Assembly (NCBI GenBank): GCA_027604005.1
Contig: JADGJT010000061.1
Location: 16,117 to 80,116 of the forward strand
DNA from: Dinochytrium kinnereticum
Lineage: Eukaryota > Chytridiomycota > Chytridiomycetes > Chytridiales > Chytridiaceae
Direction of reading: 5' to 3'
Length of the DNA stretch: 64,000 bases
A program made the translations under genes and the position numbers. Positions 22,675 through 33,281 of the stretch are shown in pieces; position 1 is the stretch's first letter, and the number at the start of each line of letters is the position of its first letter. Under the pieces are notes generated by a model. The model did no database searches, was not told the DNA's origin, and saw only the letters and a list, made by a program, of their open reading frames with translations.

Positions 22675-25600
22675 ATGGCACTCTCGCTCCCACAAGAAGC
22701 ACCCGCCGGCCGCCTTTTGGTCGTTTCCAACCGGCTTCCGATCACAATTAAGCGGACCCAAGATGAGAGCCAGTGGAAACTGTCCATGAGCTCCGGGGGC
22801 CTAGTCTCAGCACTATCTGGCCTTAAGAAGGACATGTCGTTTACTTGGTTCGGATGGCCGGGTCTGGAGATTGCAGAGGAGGAGCGGCCCGGTTTGTGCG
22901 AGAGGCTACAGTCGGAGTACTCGGCTGTGCCTGTTTTCCTAAGCGACTTGATTGCGGATATGCATTACAATGGATTTTCAAACAGGTATATGAAAGTAAT
23001 GATTTTTTCTGCTGCTGTTTATTTTAAGATGCGACTAATGCATCGGCTTATGGTGGCAGTATCCTCTGGCCACTTTTCCACTACCACCCTGGAGAAATCA
23101 CTTTTGACGAAGATCACTGGGATGCCTACCAACAAGCCAATGTGGCTTTTGCTGACGCTCTCAGTAAGGTCGTCAAAGATGGAGATCTGATTTGGGTGCA
23201 TGACTACCACTTGATGCTCTTACCTTCTCTCTTAAAAGAACGGTTGGGTGGAAATAAGCCAAATGTTAAGATTGGTTTCTTTCTGCACACCCCCTTTCCT
23301 TCGTCCGAAATATATCGTATTCTTCCTGTCAGAAAACAGATTTTGCTTGGCGTACTTCATAGCGATCTGATCGGCTTCTCGACTTATGACTATGCTCGGC
23401 ATTTCTTATCAAGTTGCACGCGTATTCTTGGATTGCATACAATGCCTAATGGTGTTGAATTTGAAGGAAGACAGGTTTATGTGGGAACTTTTCCCATAGG
23501 CATCGACCCTACCAAGTTCACAGAGGTTAGTATATGATTTTTGAGTATGCTAATTAATGAAAAGGGTCTAGAAAATCCCACAATCCTAGCTCGCATAGAC
23601 AGGCTCGAAGAACGCTTCAAAGGCGTCAAAGTTCTTGTTGGAGTAGATAGGTTAGACTACATCAAAGGCGTGCCTCAAAAGCTTCATGCTTTTGAACTCT
23701 TCCTTGCGAAGCATCCTGAATGGGTTGAGAAAGTTGTATTAGTCCAAGTAGCTGTTCCTTCCCGGCAAGATGTTGGGGAATATCAGCATTTGCAGACTGT
23801 GGTGAATGAATTAGTCGGTCGCATCAACGGGAGATTTGGGAGTGTTGAGTTTACTCCGATTCACTTCATGCATAAGAGTGTCAACTTCGAGGAGCTGGTC
23901 TCACTCTATTCTGTTGCAGACGCTTGTATTGTTTCTAGTACCCGCGATGGAATGAACTTGGTTGGCTTTCTTTTCTTTTCTCCTCTTTCCTTTGCCTTTC
24001 GAATTCTTTAAGCCTTTATTGTATTATGCGTCTAATTAATGTTTGTCTAGGTATCGTACGAGTATATTGCATGCCAAGAAAAGAAGAACGGCGTATTAGT
24101 TTTAAGCGAATTTGCCGGAGCAGCTCAATCACTGAATGGTAAGATCGCATTAGATGATAATTGTGATTTACTGTATTTTTTATCATTGCAGGATCAATCA
24201 TAGTTAACCCTTGGAACACTGAGGAGCTTGCCCAGGCTTTATATGACGCAGTAACAATGCCGGAGACAATTCGACGGGGTAATCATCAAAAAGTTTACAA
24301 GTATGTCACAAAGCATACGGCAGCACACTGGGGCCTGACCTTCGTAAAAGAACTTCAGGTAGATATATTTTCATCCTGAATTTCACAGTGCTTAATGAAT
24401 TTCTAGAGAGTAACCCAGGAACATGATCCTAGCCGCCTCCCCAAATTTCCAGTGGACGAGATCGTGACTCGGTTCAAAGAATCATCCAAGAAGAAGGTAT
24501 TTGAAAAATTATCTTTTTCGGTTTTCTTTTCATTGCTCTTTTGAGAGTATATGATTATCTTAGTTCCGGCCTCTTCTCCTTCCTTTACTTAAGGAGTCAC
24601 TGATCAGTATTATTTCCCCTTCAATTCTAACTTATTGCCCGCAAAAGATTCTTTTTCTAGATTATGATGGCACATTAACCACCACCCACAAATTACCAGA
24701 GTTTGCGAAGCCTTCCACTGCTACTCTCGAATCTCTGAAGAGGTTGGCATCTCAGGAAGATGTTTATCTCTACATAGTCTCAGGGCGCTCTCGCCTTCAT
24801 TTGGACCTGTGGTTTAGTGAAACGGGGGTTGGACTTTCTGCAGAGCATGGTTGCTTCTACCGCCATCCTCCGAAGCACGCTTCTATATTTGATAATGAGG
24901 ACGACCATGTGCCGCAAGGAATTGAGGCATCATCTCTCCCTAATCTTCGAACGGAGGAAGTGAACGTGGATGGCCTAGCGATCGCATCCTCATCCTTTTT
25001 GGGCTCGGATATGCTTCCGGTTCCGGCGCCTTCGCCTGCAGTGCCTTATCACGGAGACTCTCGTTCAAGCGCACAGCACCTGGCGCGGGGCACGCCACGT
25101 CGCTCAAGTGATGGATGGCTGGCATTGGTTGATCAGGTTGATTCGTCTTGGCGTGATACTATCCGGCCTCTCTTTCAACATTACACTGAGAGAACACCGG
25201 GCAGCTTTATAGAAGAAAAGGAGATCAATATCACCTGGCATTACCGGCATGCTGATCCCGAATTTGGAAGCTGGCAAGCAGCGGAGCTCCAGGTTAACCT
25301 CGAGAAAATTTTGAGCCATATGGCTGTTTCGGTGAGTTGCAGCCATGGCTGAATTATGTGATTTCACGAAATTTCGGGAGGTCTAACTTGGTTGCGAAGA
25401 TTATTCTTGGGAACAAAACATTGGAATTAAGACCCTCGATGGTTGACAAAGCTTCGGCCGCTAGAGCGATACTGAAAGACTTAAATGTGACCCCAGATGA
25501 ATATTTCATCCTTTGCCTTGGGGACGGAAAGACAGATGAGGTCGTCTTCCACTATCTCCGGAACGAGATGCCCGGTTCTGTTACGGCCACTGTTGGGAAA

Positions 25601-25678
25601 AAGCAGACTGAGGCTGGGTACTATTTGGAGTCAGTGAAGGAAGTGGAGTTGTTTATCAACCGTCTATCATCTAACTGA
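22675..25678 (+). CDS. TPS1-TPS2: Fused trehalose-6-phosphate synthase / trehalose-6-phosphate phosphatase
   Basis: Eight exons join to 826 aa: 22675-22985, 23060-23525, 23565-23960, 24051-24138, 24192-24358, 24407-24496, 24648-25331 and 25400-25678. Residues about 10-490 are a GT20 synthase joining UDP-glucose and glucose-6-phosphate: LLVVSNRLP, WPLFHYHPGEITFDE, VHDYHLMLLP, GVDRLDYIKGVPQK and SSTRDGMNLVSYEY are all present. The C-terminal part is a HAD phosphatase with motif I LDYDGTLT and motif II IVSGR. Motif IV reads LGDGKTDEVVF where most trehalose phosphatases have GDDxTDE. A Ser/Pro-rich insertion of about 60 residues (about 24940-25110) sits in the phosphatase cap. All synthase substrate motifs look intact. 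The gene converges on NudE. Confidence 0.93.
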
Positions 25679-26010
25679 AAGACGTTTTATTCCCTTGATA
25701 TTTGATATGATGAGCATTTGCATATAAATTTTTTTGGATACTATTTTATCATTTTTGCCCCAGTTGTCTGCCAATTCAATTTATTAAGAAAAAAAAAGCC
25801 TTTTCTAAGCCATAATGATTTTTGGTAGAACACGATTTTATTTTCCCATTAATCAGAACGTTTCATACTCCATTTCAGTTGGTTCTTTAGAAGGATTTCT
25901 TCGTGCTGGGCGTGGACTTCTTAGAGGAGATTTGTCTCCCCAGGCACTACGTCGAAAGAAGGAAAAAAGGCAAGGGGAGTCAGCGGCTTTAAATTCATTT
26001 TATACACTTA
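25679..26010. other. Convergent intergenic region
   Basis: Separates the 3' ends of the trehalose gene (+) and the NudE gene (-). AT-rich; a short open frame at 25815-26036 (+) has no recognisable features. I see no gene here. Confidence 0.6.
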
Positions 26011-27204
26011 TTACCCAACAGACCCTGAGCTACTGAGATTAGATGCAGATCGGCCCATGTTTAATGACGACGCTTTCAGGGGTGGTGATAAGGGGTTCGA
26101 GGACGCGGCGCTAACAAGGAGAGGCTGCACATATTTGTCCCGGGCGGCGGTAATTCGGAGCTCCAGAGACTTAAATTCGATTAGCATGTCCTTGAAACAA
26201 CGGAGTAATCGGCGAGAGTGAAAACAGCAGTAAAGAATGCAAAAAAAGAAGAAAAATCAAAAAACCTTTGCACGCTGGAGAAGCTCATTCAGAGTGGTAA
26301 TTGCACCCGTTTGAGGGACCTTTGTCGTCTCCTCCTCCGCCATTTTGAGTTTAACAGGTACAGTGTGATCTTTAAGAATTTCATCGATGGCTTGAACGAC
26401 AGGAGGAGATTTTGGCGGCAACACCATTTCAATATCTTCGCCAGATGCGACTTGTGCGGGGGGAGCAACATGTTCTGCCGCCACTACGGCATCATCCAGA
26501 GGCGCGGAGGTGGCATCACCTTCCGAAAAGGCCGTGGTGAGGGAAAGAGGTGATTCCAAGGATCTTGATGATGATGTGAGTGCAGACAAAAGACGCTCTT
26601 TTCCTTCCAGCTTCGCTCTGACCACCGAGAGTTCATTCATGGCGTCTAATGGGCATCGTTTATAAATTACTAAAATGAGACAAAAAACCCACCTCTCAAA
26701 TCATCTTTCAGGCGTTGCGATTCCTCTTCTACTTGGGCCTTCGAGTCCAGCTCATGCTCAAGAAAGATCGTTCGCTCCAGTGCCTTATTGTACTTGTTCT
26801 CCATATCCTCTGCCGAGACGGACTTTACTCGATAGTTTTGTTCCAGCTCCGAATTCATGATCTCAAGCTCTCTAGTCTGATCTCGAAACTCTTTCTCGAC
26901 TTTCCTTAGAAGATCCACTTCTTGCTGAAGGCTATTGATGGTTTTGTTGGATTCTGCCTGATGTTGGGTAAAGCGGTTCTACATGGGCGAGTCAGCGATC
27001 TTGAGCCGATTGGCCGGATCGGCCTTGATCCTATCACTCACTTTAAACTCATCCAGCTCTCTTATCAATTGCTGGTTCCTCTTCTTTAGATCGGAAACCT
27101 CTCGATCGAGCTCGGCCTCATACTCTCTGGACTCTGTCTGAAACTCTTCAAAATCCCTCTTGGATTCCTCCAGTTCAGTCTTCAGGGCATCGCAGTTTGA
27201 GCAG
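26011..27204 (-). CDS. NDEL1: NudE/NDEL1-type dynein regulator, N-terminal exon unresolved
   Basis: Coiled-coil scaffold that links LIS1 to cytoplasmic dynein and acts in nuclear migration and spindle function. Exons run down the minus strand from 27204: LEESKRDFEEFQTESREYEA up to LDEFK (donor near 27042), NRFTQHQAESNKTINSL through the hallmark VSAEDMENKYNKALERTIFL and EHELDSKAQVEEESQRLKDD, then DAMNELSVVRAKLEGKERLL with a Ser/Ala/Pro-rich linker, and finally DMLIEFKSLELRITAARDKY with a serine-rich tail ending at the TAA at 26011-26013. The block 'ALERTIFLEHELD' matches the NUDEL pattern of 'AIERNAFLESELDEK'. The first 20-30 residues, which in other NudE proteins carry a YWKE-like motif, should lie in an exon above 27204 that I could not place. 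Confidence 0.82.
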
Positions 27205-27439
27205 CTATATTAACGAAGATCGAGGATGGAGAGAAATGAACAGGGCTGTGAGCTGTGAGATCGCTGATGAACCACCCAGCCCAATGGATCCAAAGTCCGA
27301 CATCTGCCATGCAAGGCATCCAAAGGGGTGAAACATCCAACATGTCCAGCTTCCCATCCGTATCCTCACTGTTCGCTGAGCACACTCATTCCCTTCGCAG
27401 TCTTCACATCCTTCAAACGTAGCCCGTTATTGCCCTCAC

Positions 27440-27581
27440 CTTGACATTTTGTCCACTGTCTGGAGGCACTTTTGAATACTGTAAATATGCACACAAGTTT
27501 TTCAACAATTCGAACAACTCCTTCTGAGACTCTCTTTTGTTTGTTGAGGAAAGAAAGCGCAGTGAGAGAGACGCCGCCATC
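27440..27581 (-). CDS. Coding exon of an unidentified protein (start exon)
   Basis: An ATG at 27581 opens a 47-codon frame beginning MAASLSLRFLSSTNKRES and continuing KELFELLKNLCAYLQYS, ending at a good donor (AAG|GTGAGG). An in-frame TAA lies just upstream of the ATG. The protein-like composition and clean donor suggest a true first exon. The next exon is unclear: the acceptor CTCAG near 27380 gives an open frame that runs to a TAG near 27206. The pattern FLSSTNxRE followed by a helix is loosely like PEX11 N-termini, but this is weak. It could also be a 5' exon of the NudE gene. Confidence 0.35.
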
Positions 27582-28372
27582 TTTGATTAAAACGATTGAT
27601 GCCGCTTCGGATCTCATCAGCCGGTGGTTTCTACAAGGCAAGTCCTTATGTCCAAACTGGAGACATGCAGTCGAGAACTCCCTGGTCTAAGGGAGAATTG
27701 GCGGGATGCAGACTGTGCATTGAAGCTGTAGCCTGCATTCATTAGTTTCAGTTTGTTTGCAGTGATTGTGAAGCATGTAAGAACCAAATTCGTTCGTCGG
27801 TAAGTGCAGAGAATTACAGTAGACACAAACCGAACATGGAAGAAAGCAACGGATCAAGCAGTGCTTACATGAATGGTCCTCTTCAGTTCTAGCTACTATG
27901 AACCTGCAATGGAATTGTTGAGGCGAACCAGGCGCCAGCATGGTCAATCAGGGCGTCTTATAGTACTTGCTGGCTTTCGACTACAAAACTGGTAGTGGCC
28001 GAAATCCCCAGTTCACAAGGGAAATAAAAAAGTGTTCACACTCCGCAGGCGAGAAGGCTAAGAGTAGTTCTTATCAAGTTTCAATGTGGTATAAGTATTT
28101 TAACCGCTAGAGTATGACACCCCTGACTAGCGAGAAGCTGGTAAAGACACCACGCGAAGGTGATGAGGATATCAATTATTGGACATGTTTATCATGCTGT
28201 TTGTGGCGCAGAGGTGCCAGAATGGGGGGGGGCAGGCTGGACTCTTAATTCATAGTAAAGCATCACCACCTCAAACGATAGAAGAAAAAGAAGAAAAAAA
28301 CACTCATTTATTATGAAGCTGCACAGCACTCTCTTCCGTCTCAAACGCCGCAAAAAGCTAAAACCTCCCTCT
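27582..28372. other. Intergenic region without a supported gene
   Basis: Lies between the 27.5-kb exon and the stop of the lysine-degradation gene. Several short open frames exist on the minus strand (for example 27687-27947), but none shows a recognisable domain or a convincing splice pattern. A poly-G run of 10 at about 28226-28235 is the only notable repeat. Confidence 0.5.
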
Positions 28373-31300
28373 TCACACCCTCCTCGATACATCCCGGAAC
28401 TTAATACCTTCCGCCTCCAACTTGACCAGCATAGGGTCATAAATATCCTTATAGACAGGTGCTAGCACTCCCATCCGGTCGATTTCCCTGTTAAGGATCA
28501 TCTCAGTAGCGATGGCAGCAGGCAAGCCGACAGTTTTGGCCATAGCGGAGTAGCCCAGGGGGTCTCCATAGGCGATTAAGGTGGAAGTGCGGTGTTCCTA
28601 TTTAATAAGGTGTGAGGCAAGAGATAATAGCTTGAAAATGTGGCCTACGTTAACATTGGATCCCCAACGAATGCCAAATTCGTGATGCATGATGACCATG
28701 TCGCGCTCATCCTTCTCGTAGATGAGCTTGGCTTGGAGAAGGGCGCAGAAGGAGTCGAGGATTGAGGGAGAAGGGTGAACTGTATGGTGCTCGGAGGTCA
28801 TGTCCATCCTGAAAGGACTTGTTAGAACTCAAAACAAAGTGTTTACGATTTCTTACCATTCGAGAGATTCTAGGACCTTTGTGACGTGGATAGGGTCTTC
28901 ACCACCAGACGGGTAGAGTTTCGACTTGATAGCGTCACGCCATTCCCCGCGGCCCTTAGGTACCCTAGAAAGACCCATGGAGCGAGACAGCAAAGATGCC
29001 TGAAAATGCACGTAAGCAGAGGATAGCGTTGTTGAGACTTACCCAACTCATGTTTCCCCCAATATCCTGGGGCGTGGTGTTGAGTAGACCAAGTTGGATA
29101 AAAGCTCCCATGAGATCGGCGTAGCCCTATTTATTCATAGAGTCATGAATACGATTGGAATTGCAGGTTATTCCCTTACCTTGTATCGCAGGGTACCACG
29201 CAGCATAGTATCCATGTTGCTACCGTCACCGAGGTTGTATGTTTGAAGGTAGTCAAGAGAGTTGCGGTTAGGCAGCCCTTCAAGCGCGAAACCGGGGTGA
29301 ATGTTAACGGTGAGTTTTGACTTCATCAAGTCCGATCCAGGAACTTCAACAGCCTAATAACCACAATGAAGAAAAGCCAAAAAAGTAGGTTCGATAATTA
29401 GAAGCAAAAAGCAAAGATGCTCAATATCACAATTAAAACTTACCCGGCCATCTTTCTTAAAGCTTGCAGAATTCAATCCGGCAAGCAATACGCCTTTAGG
29501 GCTCCAGCTAAATTTGTACCCAAGAGGGTTACCTGAAGCCTCGGGTGCAGGTAGACCTCCACACCACGAGATAAAGGATGAGATCTCCCCACCCTTTTCC
29601 TTCACCTCATCAAATAACTTCATGGCGGTCAAATGATCGATACCAGGGTCAAGACCAATCTCGTTCAGAATAGTGATGCCGGCATTTTTGGCTCTGAAGA
29701 CCGGGAGGCGAATTGTACGTGTTAGATAATTCAGACCCTTCATTCGAGTAACGTGGGAAAAAACGGGCAAATACCTTTGATCAAGTGCTTTCATGGCGGG
29801 TGAAATGTAACTCGCCGTAACAAGATGCTTCTTCTGCTCTATGCATTTTTCAGCGATAACCGGATGCAATGTCGCCGGGACGAAACTGACGACCACATCG
29901 CTAGTCTCGACCAGTTTCGAAAGACTAGCATGATTCGCTACGTCCAGAGGCTGAACTGATGCCATGCTGCGGTTATTAGAAAGTTTCTTGGCCTCATCGT
30001 GAGCGTTGCTTGCTGGAAGGAGTATGTTAAACAATATCAAAATAGATATAATTCACCAATTGTGACATGGTTATCCTTTGACCTAAGAAGGTAATCGACT
30101 AGAGGAGCGGCAACGTATCCTGACCCAAGAAGAAGGACATTTTTCCTGCCTGTGACCTTAATACCAGACCTAGAAGTGAAGTTTTCGACCTTAACTCAAG
30201 AAACTATATCAACAACTTACCCATGAGGAACACCAAACTGCTCAACACACGATTTCAGCTTAACGTGATCATCCTCGAGATTTCCATCGTTAGTTGTAAT
30301 GGTGGCCCTTTTTAAAACGGGGTGATCAAAGTTGCCTTTCACCTGCGAGTCATCAGCGAGGGGTACGGTGCTAAAATGAAGAAATTACCAGCTCCATCAT
30401 AAATGGAAACAAAGCGTCACCGAAGTATTCGCTGGCTTCAAGGGGCATCTCGGTCGGGAGGTTATCAATTGACATGATCTGTACACCTTTTCCCTCAGTA
30501 CTGAAAGATAGGCGGGATAACGTGGTTAACATTTGTGAAGTTTAATCCTTCTAAACTTACTTCTGATGCTCTTCACCAGTCGCAGGGTCAAACATGAAGA
30601 ATGGCTGGTCAATAGTGGTTGCGCGGCTCATAAACTCCAGAGACCCCTATAAAGCATTTGTTGAAGTTAGGACCGACAGAGTAAAGGGCAAACTCAAGAT
30701 CTCACGTGAATATCGCAAGACACATCAGCAACTTGCAGCATCCTGAACCTATTCTCCAGAGCCAAAGTACGGGCCTGCTCCGTCGTCAAAAGTCGTGGGT
30801 AGCGCTCGTCCCAAAAGATTCCATTGACAAGCATAGAAGCGTACGGCGCGACCTAGGTTTTTTACACTGCATCAGTATGTTGAAAAGGCAAACAATTCAA
30901 CCTTTTCATGGAAAATAGACTCATAGTTTTGCGGGTTCGCCATATAGTCCTGACGCGAGTAAGGCTTCCCGTCCTTTCTCACAATGTAGTCCTCAATCGT
31001 AACTTTGCAGCCGTAAACCTTGTGATTATCAAATTCTGAGAGAATTTAGAGGATAGCTCCAATACTCTTAATCGGACCTTTGTTCTCGATCAGCGCTTTG
31101 AGATCATCCGGCTTAACCCATTCATGAGGCAAGCATTTAAAGACATGAAGAGCGCCCTGTCACCGTTCACAGTTTAAGCACGTCCAGAAATTAATGAATA
31201 TTCACCTTAGTCACGTTCCCGTCCCCAGTGAAAACAAAAACCAAAGGCCCTAGCTCCCGAGGCAACCCATCGTCCATGATGACCTGGCCCGTCCTGACCA

Positions 31301-32302
31301 AATCAAGTCGAGCGTCCGCCAAGCATCGATACATGTAAGATAGCCCACAAGCCTGACAGAATATCTTAGATCACACCAAGTGCGAAACTGTGATTACCAA
31401 AAACGGGTTTCCATATCCCAGAGCAAGGAGTCGGTGGCCTAAACCGTTCAAGCCATCCAGGAATCCTTTGGCGCCGAGATGAATAAAAACAAGACGGAGA
31501 GTGTGGCATACCTGCGTATCCCGCAAACTTGCTGAAGAGAACGAGCCGGCGATTATTTTCGTCCTTCATCAATTCGTAGTCAATCAGGCGTATTTTCTAA
31601 ACGTAGGAGGTAAGTGAGACGTTTGGATGAGAGTGCCAGCTTGTAACCTTGTCCAGGATGTTCTTCAGCATCGGCATATTGTACTTTTGGCCTTTGTATG
31701 TGTGCGAGAAGAAAAGGTAGGTTTTGTCGGGGATGAGCTTGTCTGTAGGGACCTCCTTCACTCCCACAATGATATCCGCTTCCGAAAGGTCCTCTTTGAT
31801 TACGGCTCCCACCTATTTAAAACATCTCGTAAGAAACAAAGATCCAATCGTCACAATGAAAACTTGGAAGAGCAATGTTGGTCAGCTCATGATCCCTGAC
31901 AAGGCCCAACCACAACAAAGATGAATCCGAAGTTGCGAAGACATTAAAGATCACGTATTCCCCAATCCCATCCAAGCTCACACTCACCTCCTGGTACTTT
32001 TCATCCGGAATGACTCTCTTCGAGCTAGGCTGCACGATGACCTTTACGCCGAGCTCCTTTACAAGTCGCTCGACATGATCTGGAACAAGCGGAACTCGCC
32101 TTTCCCATCTATTCTTATCCTCACGCCTGATGCCCAGCGACAGCGGCTTACGGTTGCTAGGTGGTGATGCAGCCCAGGAGTATTGCGCATGCGCTGAAAG
32201 ATGTCGCCTTGAAGCAGCAGCCGCGACGTTGCGAGCCAGGATGTTAGCAGCAGCAGCGGTGCATGCTCTCGCCCGATGTGGTTGCGGACGAAGCAGGAGC
32301 AT
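28373..32302 (-). CDS. AASS: Bifunctional lysine-ketoglutarate reductase / saccharopine dehydrogenase (AASS), mitochondrial
   Basis: First two steps of lysine degradation in one chain: lysine plus 2-oxoglutarate to saccharopine, then saccharopine to 2-aminoadipate semialdehyde plus glutamate. About 19 exons give roughly 940 aa, the size of animal AASS. The N-terminus [20 protein letters not shown] is Arg/Ala-rich, a likely mitochondrial presequence. The LKR half shows [52 protein letters not shown] and [20 protein letters not shown]. The SDH half starts near 30220 with [18 protein letters not shown] (Rossmann fold) and continues through [36 protein letters not shown] and [14 protein letters not shown]. 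Fungal lysine synthesis uses separate LYS1 and LYS9 proteins, so the fusion stands out. The gene is divergent from the SMG-like gene. Confidence 0.95.
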
Positions 32303-33281
32303 GGTGCGTCGTGATGATGATGGGTGGTGACCTGAAGAAAAATAGAAAAGCCGTGAGCAGCCTTGGGATGGATAGTTGCGATGCTGTCTGTGCACTCCGA
32401 CAAGTCACCGGAAATTGATAAAAAGATAATAATATTCTGCAATTTGATTGACGGGCGAGGGGTCGCGCCTGTCGGACCTCCCCTGAGTTGCTGGCAGCGC
32501 TTCGATGTGCGTCAAGGAACGCAAGCGGAGGCTCATCGCCGCTGCATACACTGGCGGGCGGCCGCTCCAGCTGGAACCCTTCTCATACTGTGTATGTGTG
32601 GCTGAGGCTTTGGTTGGAGTCTCACACGTACTGCTTCAAGGCGCTGTGAAAGCAGCCCATCACTACCACGCACTTGAACTAGGGAGACGGAAGTGTGGGT
32701 TCTGAAAAGGATTGCTCACGGTGACCTCTAGAGCCTGCTCAAGACGTGTGGCTGTCACTCGCGGAGGAGGTTGGCAGGTGTTGGGCAACGTTTTACTCTC
32801 ATCCAGAGCATCAGATACACGATGAACCATTAAAGTTTGTAATCCGTGAACATGAAGCCCGGAGAACGGACGTAGAGAGAGAGATCAGTTGTTTACGGGG
32901 GCCCCTTTTCGTGGACAGCACCATCAAGATGTATCGATCCCATCCATCTATCCAAATGCAATGCGGCGCTCACGGATGGAGTCCAGACTCTTCTATGTAC
33001 AGGACATCAAAGTAGCAATGCCAAGGATAAGTTTGGTTGGATGGGCTAGGGGCGTGCCACTGATCGTCCACACTCAATCAATCCCATGGGGCCAGCAATT
33101 GAACCCGCCCAACATACAAGTGATGGGAGCAGGCCAATGAATACCCCGCACCAAATGCAGAATCTCTTTAACTCCTCTTCCGCGTCTTAATCTCCACACG
33201 ATTTCCGCCCATCGCTCCATGTTTGAGAGAGGTTGTCGCTGGGTCAAAAAAAATCATGGAGCCTTTGCTGCTCAAAAAGTG
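32303..33281. other. Divergent intergenic region
   Basis: About 980 bp between the start codons of the AASS gene (-) and the EST1/SMG gene (+), presumably holding both promoters and leaders. Open frames such as 32505-32705 (+) show no protein-like pattern that I recognise. No repeat or RNA gene is seen. Confidence 0.6.

Noticed and set aside
32505..32705. 66-codon plus-strand frame between the AASS and SMG-like genes
   Set aside because: No recognisable motif, no splice context, and it lies in an expected promoter region.
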